DNA from: Candidatus Zhuqueibacterota bacterium 4484_87
GTDB lineage: Bacteria; Zhuqueibacterota; Zhuqueibacteria; Thermofontimicrobiales; Thermofontimicrobiaceae
Direction: 5' to 3'
Assembly: GCA_002085355.1 (NCBI GenBank)
Contig: NATN01000145.1
Span: 1-7,124, forward strand
Length of the DNA stretch: 7,124 nt
Every line of letters begins with the position of its first letter. The first letter of the stretch is position 1. Under the pieces are notes generated by a model. The model worked only from the letters and a program-made list of their open reading frames with translations, was not told the DNA's origin and ran no database searches. Below, piece by piece: positions 5,389-7,124 of this stretch. The translations under genes and the position numbers were made by a program.

Positions 5389-5408
5389 TAATTTTTCAAG
5401 AAAAATTA
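5389..5408. repeat. 20-bp near-perfect AT palindrome in the HU-rnr spacer
   Basis: TAATTTTTC and GAAAAATTA form 9-bp arms around a central AA. It lies between the HU terminator and the rnr start, about 135 bp before the rnr ATG. It lacks the G/C stem of a terminator. It could be an operator or mere AT-rich coincidence. Confidence 0.35.
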
Positions 5409-5542
5409 GCTTCAAAAATGAACCGTAAAAACTATTCGTCCATCTAAATAACATGGCAAATAAAAAAAGCGAATTATTTCAGTGGATTACTGGAATTAAT
5501 ATACACTTATAAAACAATTTAAAGAATCGAAAGTAGGAAACA

Positions 5543-7124
5543 ATGAGCATCGAAGAACAACTCATTCAATTATTTGAAAAAAATCCAAACCATTATTACA
5601 AGCCAAGACAACTGGCAAAAATTCTCAAAATCACTGAACGTCAGTACCCGGCATTCAAACGCAAATTAAAAAAACTTGCCGAACAAGGCATTATCACTCG
5701 TCATAAAAAAGGAAAAATCGGACAGGGACTTCGTTCCTATGAGGTCGAAGGCATTCTGCACGTAAAGACTCAGGGCTACGGTTTTCTCATCACGGATGAC
5801 GATAAAGCGGATATTTTCATCAGCCAGAAAAATATGGGGCTGGCATTTCACGGCGACCGTGTTCGCGCACTTTTATTCGCACGTTTGCGCGGAAAGAGTC
5901 AGGAAGGCCGCGTTGTGGAAGTTTTGCAACGCGCACGCAATAATTTTGTAGGGACATTTCGTCAGGGGAAATATTGGGGCACTGTAATGCCCGACAATTT
6001 GAAAATCCATCGCACGCTTTACATCGCCCCGGAAAATCAGATGGGCGCACAAGACGGGCAAAAAGTCGTCGCTCACCTGCTGGAATGGACAGATGAACGA
6101 CAAAATCCGACCGGCGAAATTGTTGAAATATTAGGTCGTCCGGGCGACCCCGGCATTGACGTGCTCTCTATCGCCCGCTCGTTTGATCTGCCGGACATCT
6201 TTTCCAAAAAGGTAACTGCAGAAGCCGAGGCTATTCCTGACGAGATTCCACAAGATGAAATAGATCGCCGTCTCGACTGGCGTAATGAGCTCACTTTCAC
6301 CATTGATCCGGTGGATTCCAAAGATTTCGACGACGCAGTTTCTTTGAAAATTCTCGATAATGGACATTATCTTTTAGGTGTGCACATTGCGGATGTAAGT
6401 TACTACGTACGACCGAACTCGGCACTTGATAAAGAGAGTCAGGACCGCTCCACATCAGTGTATCTGGTTGATCGCGTGATTCCCATGTTCCCCGAACGAT
6501 TATCGAATGAAATTTGTTCGCTAAAACAGGGCGTGGATCGCCTCACATTTAGCGTAATTATGGAAATGGGAAAGGACGGGAATGTCCTCAAATACGAAAT
6601 TCGCGAATCAATCATCAACAGTGATCGTCGTTTTGCTTATGAAGAAATTCAGGAAATAATCGACGGTAAAAGAAACGAACCCAAATTTCAGGACACGGTG
6701 CTTGAAATGTACCGTTTGAGCAAAAAGCTCATTCAGAAACGACAGGAACGCGGCAGTCTCGATTTTGGCAGCCACGAAGTGAGAATCGAATTGGATGAGC
6801 TGGGAAAGCCGATTGCCATCCATCGCATTGAGCAGCTTGACAGCCACCGCTTAATTGAAGAATTTATGGTATTGGCGAATTCGATTGTTGCCAGACACGT
6901 GGATAAAATTCTGAAAGAAAAAACCGGGTTGGAACTCCCCTTTCCCTATCGCGTTCACGAAAAGCCCAGCGGCGAGAAACTTAAAGATTTTCGCCAATTT
7001 CTCAAAGCGCTCGGTATCAGCTTTAAATCCACCTCCCGTGTGACGCCGCGTCTATTTCAGGATTTGCAAAAATCTCTGAAAGGCAGCGAGCTTCAGCTTC
7101 TGGTAGAAGAAGTCATGGTGCGCA
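5543..7124 (+). CDS. rnr: Ribonuclease R (3'-5' exoribonuclease), N-terminal 527 residues
   Basis: RNase R degrades RNA processively from the 3' end, including structured RNA, in mRNA turnover and rRNA and tmRNA-linked quality control. The frame is open to the right edge with 527 residues visible of a usual 700-800. In order it has the winged-helix domain of RNase R (about 1-65, with YKPRQLAKILKIT), two cold-shock/OB domains (about 67-130, with GYGFLITDD, and about 133-198), and then the RNB catalytic domain from about 245. The metal-binding aspartates are intact: Asp255, Asp261, Asp263 and Asp264 in TIDPVDSKDFDDAV. The winged helix separates it from RNase II. The ATG at 5543 has AGGA 4 nt upstream, somewhat close; no better start exists. 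A TATAAA at 5508-5513 could be a -10 box, but no clear -35 accompanies it. The C-terminal S1 domain and basic tail are not in the window. It is separated from HU by a terminator and so is transcribed independently. Confidence 0.96.
   Translation, partial: MSIEEQLIQLFEKNPNHYYKPRQLAKILKITERQYPAFKRKLKKLAEQGIITRHKKGKIGQGLRSYEVEGILHVKTQGYGFLITDDDKADIFISQKNMGLAFHGDRVRALLFARLRGKSQEGRVVEVLQRARNNFVGTFRQGKYWGTVMPDNLKIHRTLYIAPENQMGAQDGQKVVAHLLEWTDERQNPTGEIVEILGRPGDPGIDVLSIARSFDLPDIFSKKVTAEAEAIPDEIPQDEIDRRLDWRNELTFTIDPVDSKDFDDAVSLKILDNGHYLLGVHIADVSYYVRPNSALDKESQDRSTSVYLVDRVIPMFPERLSNEICSLKQGVDRLTFSVIMEMGKDGNVLKYEIRESIINSDRRFAYEEIQEIIDGKRNEPKFQDTVLEMYRLSKKLIQKRQERGSLDFGSHEVRIELDELGKPIAIHRIEQLDSHRLIEEFMVLANSIVARHVDKILKEKTGLELPFPYRVHEKPSGEKLKDFRQFLKALGISFKSTSRVTPRLFQDLQKSLKGSELQLLVEEVMVR

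Noticed and set aside
5128..5454. A 108-codon leftward frame overlapping the end of the HU gene
   Set aside because: It runs across the HU coding sequence and its terminator, has no ribosome-binding site and no family resemblance.
5666..6847. Several leftward frames of 60-82 codons
   Set aside because: All are antisense to rnr, whose frame is continuous with intact domains and catalytic aspartates.

Overview
The window is AT-rich bacterial chromosomal DNA with seven well-supported protein genes, two of them cut by the window edges. There are no mobile elements, no CRISPR array and no tRNA or rRNA. The short RpoD/SigA-type sigma factor has no region 1.1, carries Gln but Leu at the two classical -10-reading positions of region 2.4, and ends in YLG. 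Together with the style of the LpdA and HU sequences, this points to a bacterium of, or close to, the Fibrobacterota-Chlorobiota-Bacteroidota (FCB) branch, or a neighbouring uncultured lineage such as Calditrichota. This placement is an inference from remembered family features, not from a search.

Layout. Positions 1-4043 are transcribed leftwards (minus strand). In transcription order this stretch encodes a metallo-beta-lactamase-fold hydrolase (4043-3198), a degenerate ferritin/rubrerythrin-like protein (3164-2679), a sigma-70 factor (2563-1709), a strong intrinsic terminator (1663-1617), endonuclease IV nfo (1511-651) and the N-terminal part of dihydrolipoamide dehydrogenase lpdA (587-1, running off the left edge). 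The terminator divides this into two probable transcription units: hydrolase, ferritin-like protein and sigma factor, then nfo and lpdA.

Positions 4059-4943 form an unusually long (about 0.9 kb), very AT-rich divergent intergenic region. It holds several inverted repeats, recurrent GCAATT and TTGATT words, a block of nearly helically phased T-tracts and a clear TTGACA-type promoter. Rightwards from it lies a single-gene HU unit (4944-5219) with its own terminator (5242-5282). After a 260-bp spacer comes rnr, encoding RNase R (5543-7124, truncated at the right edge after 527 residues).

How the genes may work together. HU, Nfo, RNase R, LpdA and a sigma factor are ordinary housekeeping functions in nucleoid structure, base-excision repair, RNA decay, 2-oxoacid oxidation and transcription. 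The least ordinary part is the MBL hydrolase, ferritin-like protein and sigma factor run, in which the ferritin-like protein has lost its metal-binding ExxH motifs. No known accessory or defence system is visible. Three genes (nfo, the sigma gene, the MBL hydrolase) have a longest possible open frame whose first start codon overlaps or ignores the Shine-Dalgarno sequence, so I moved each start downstream.
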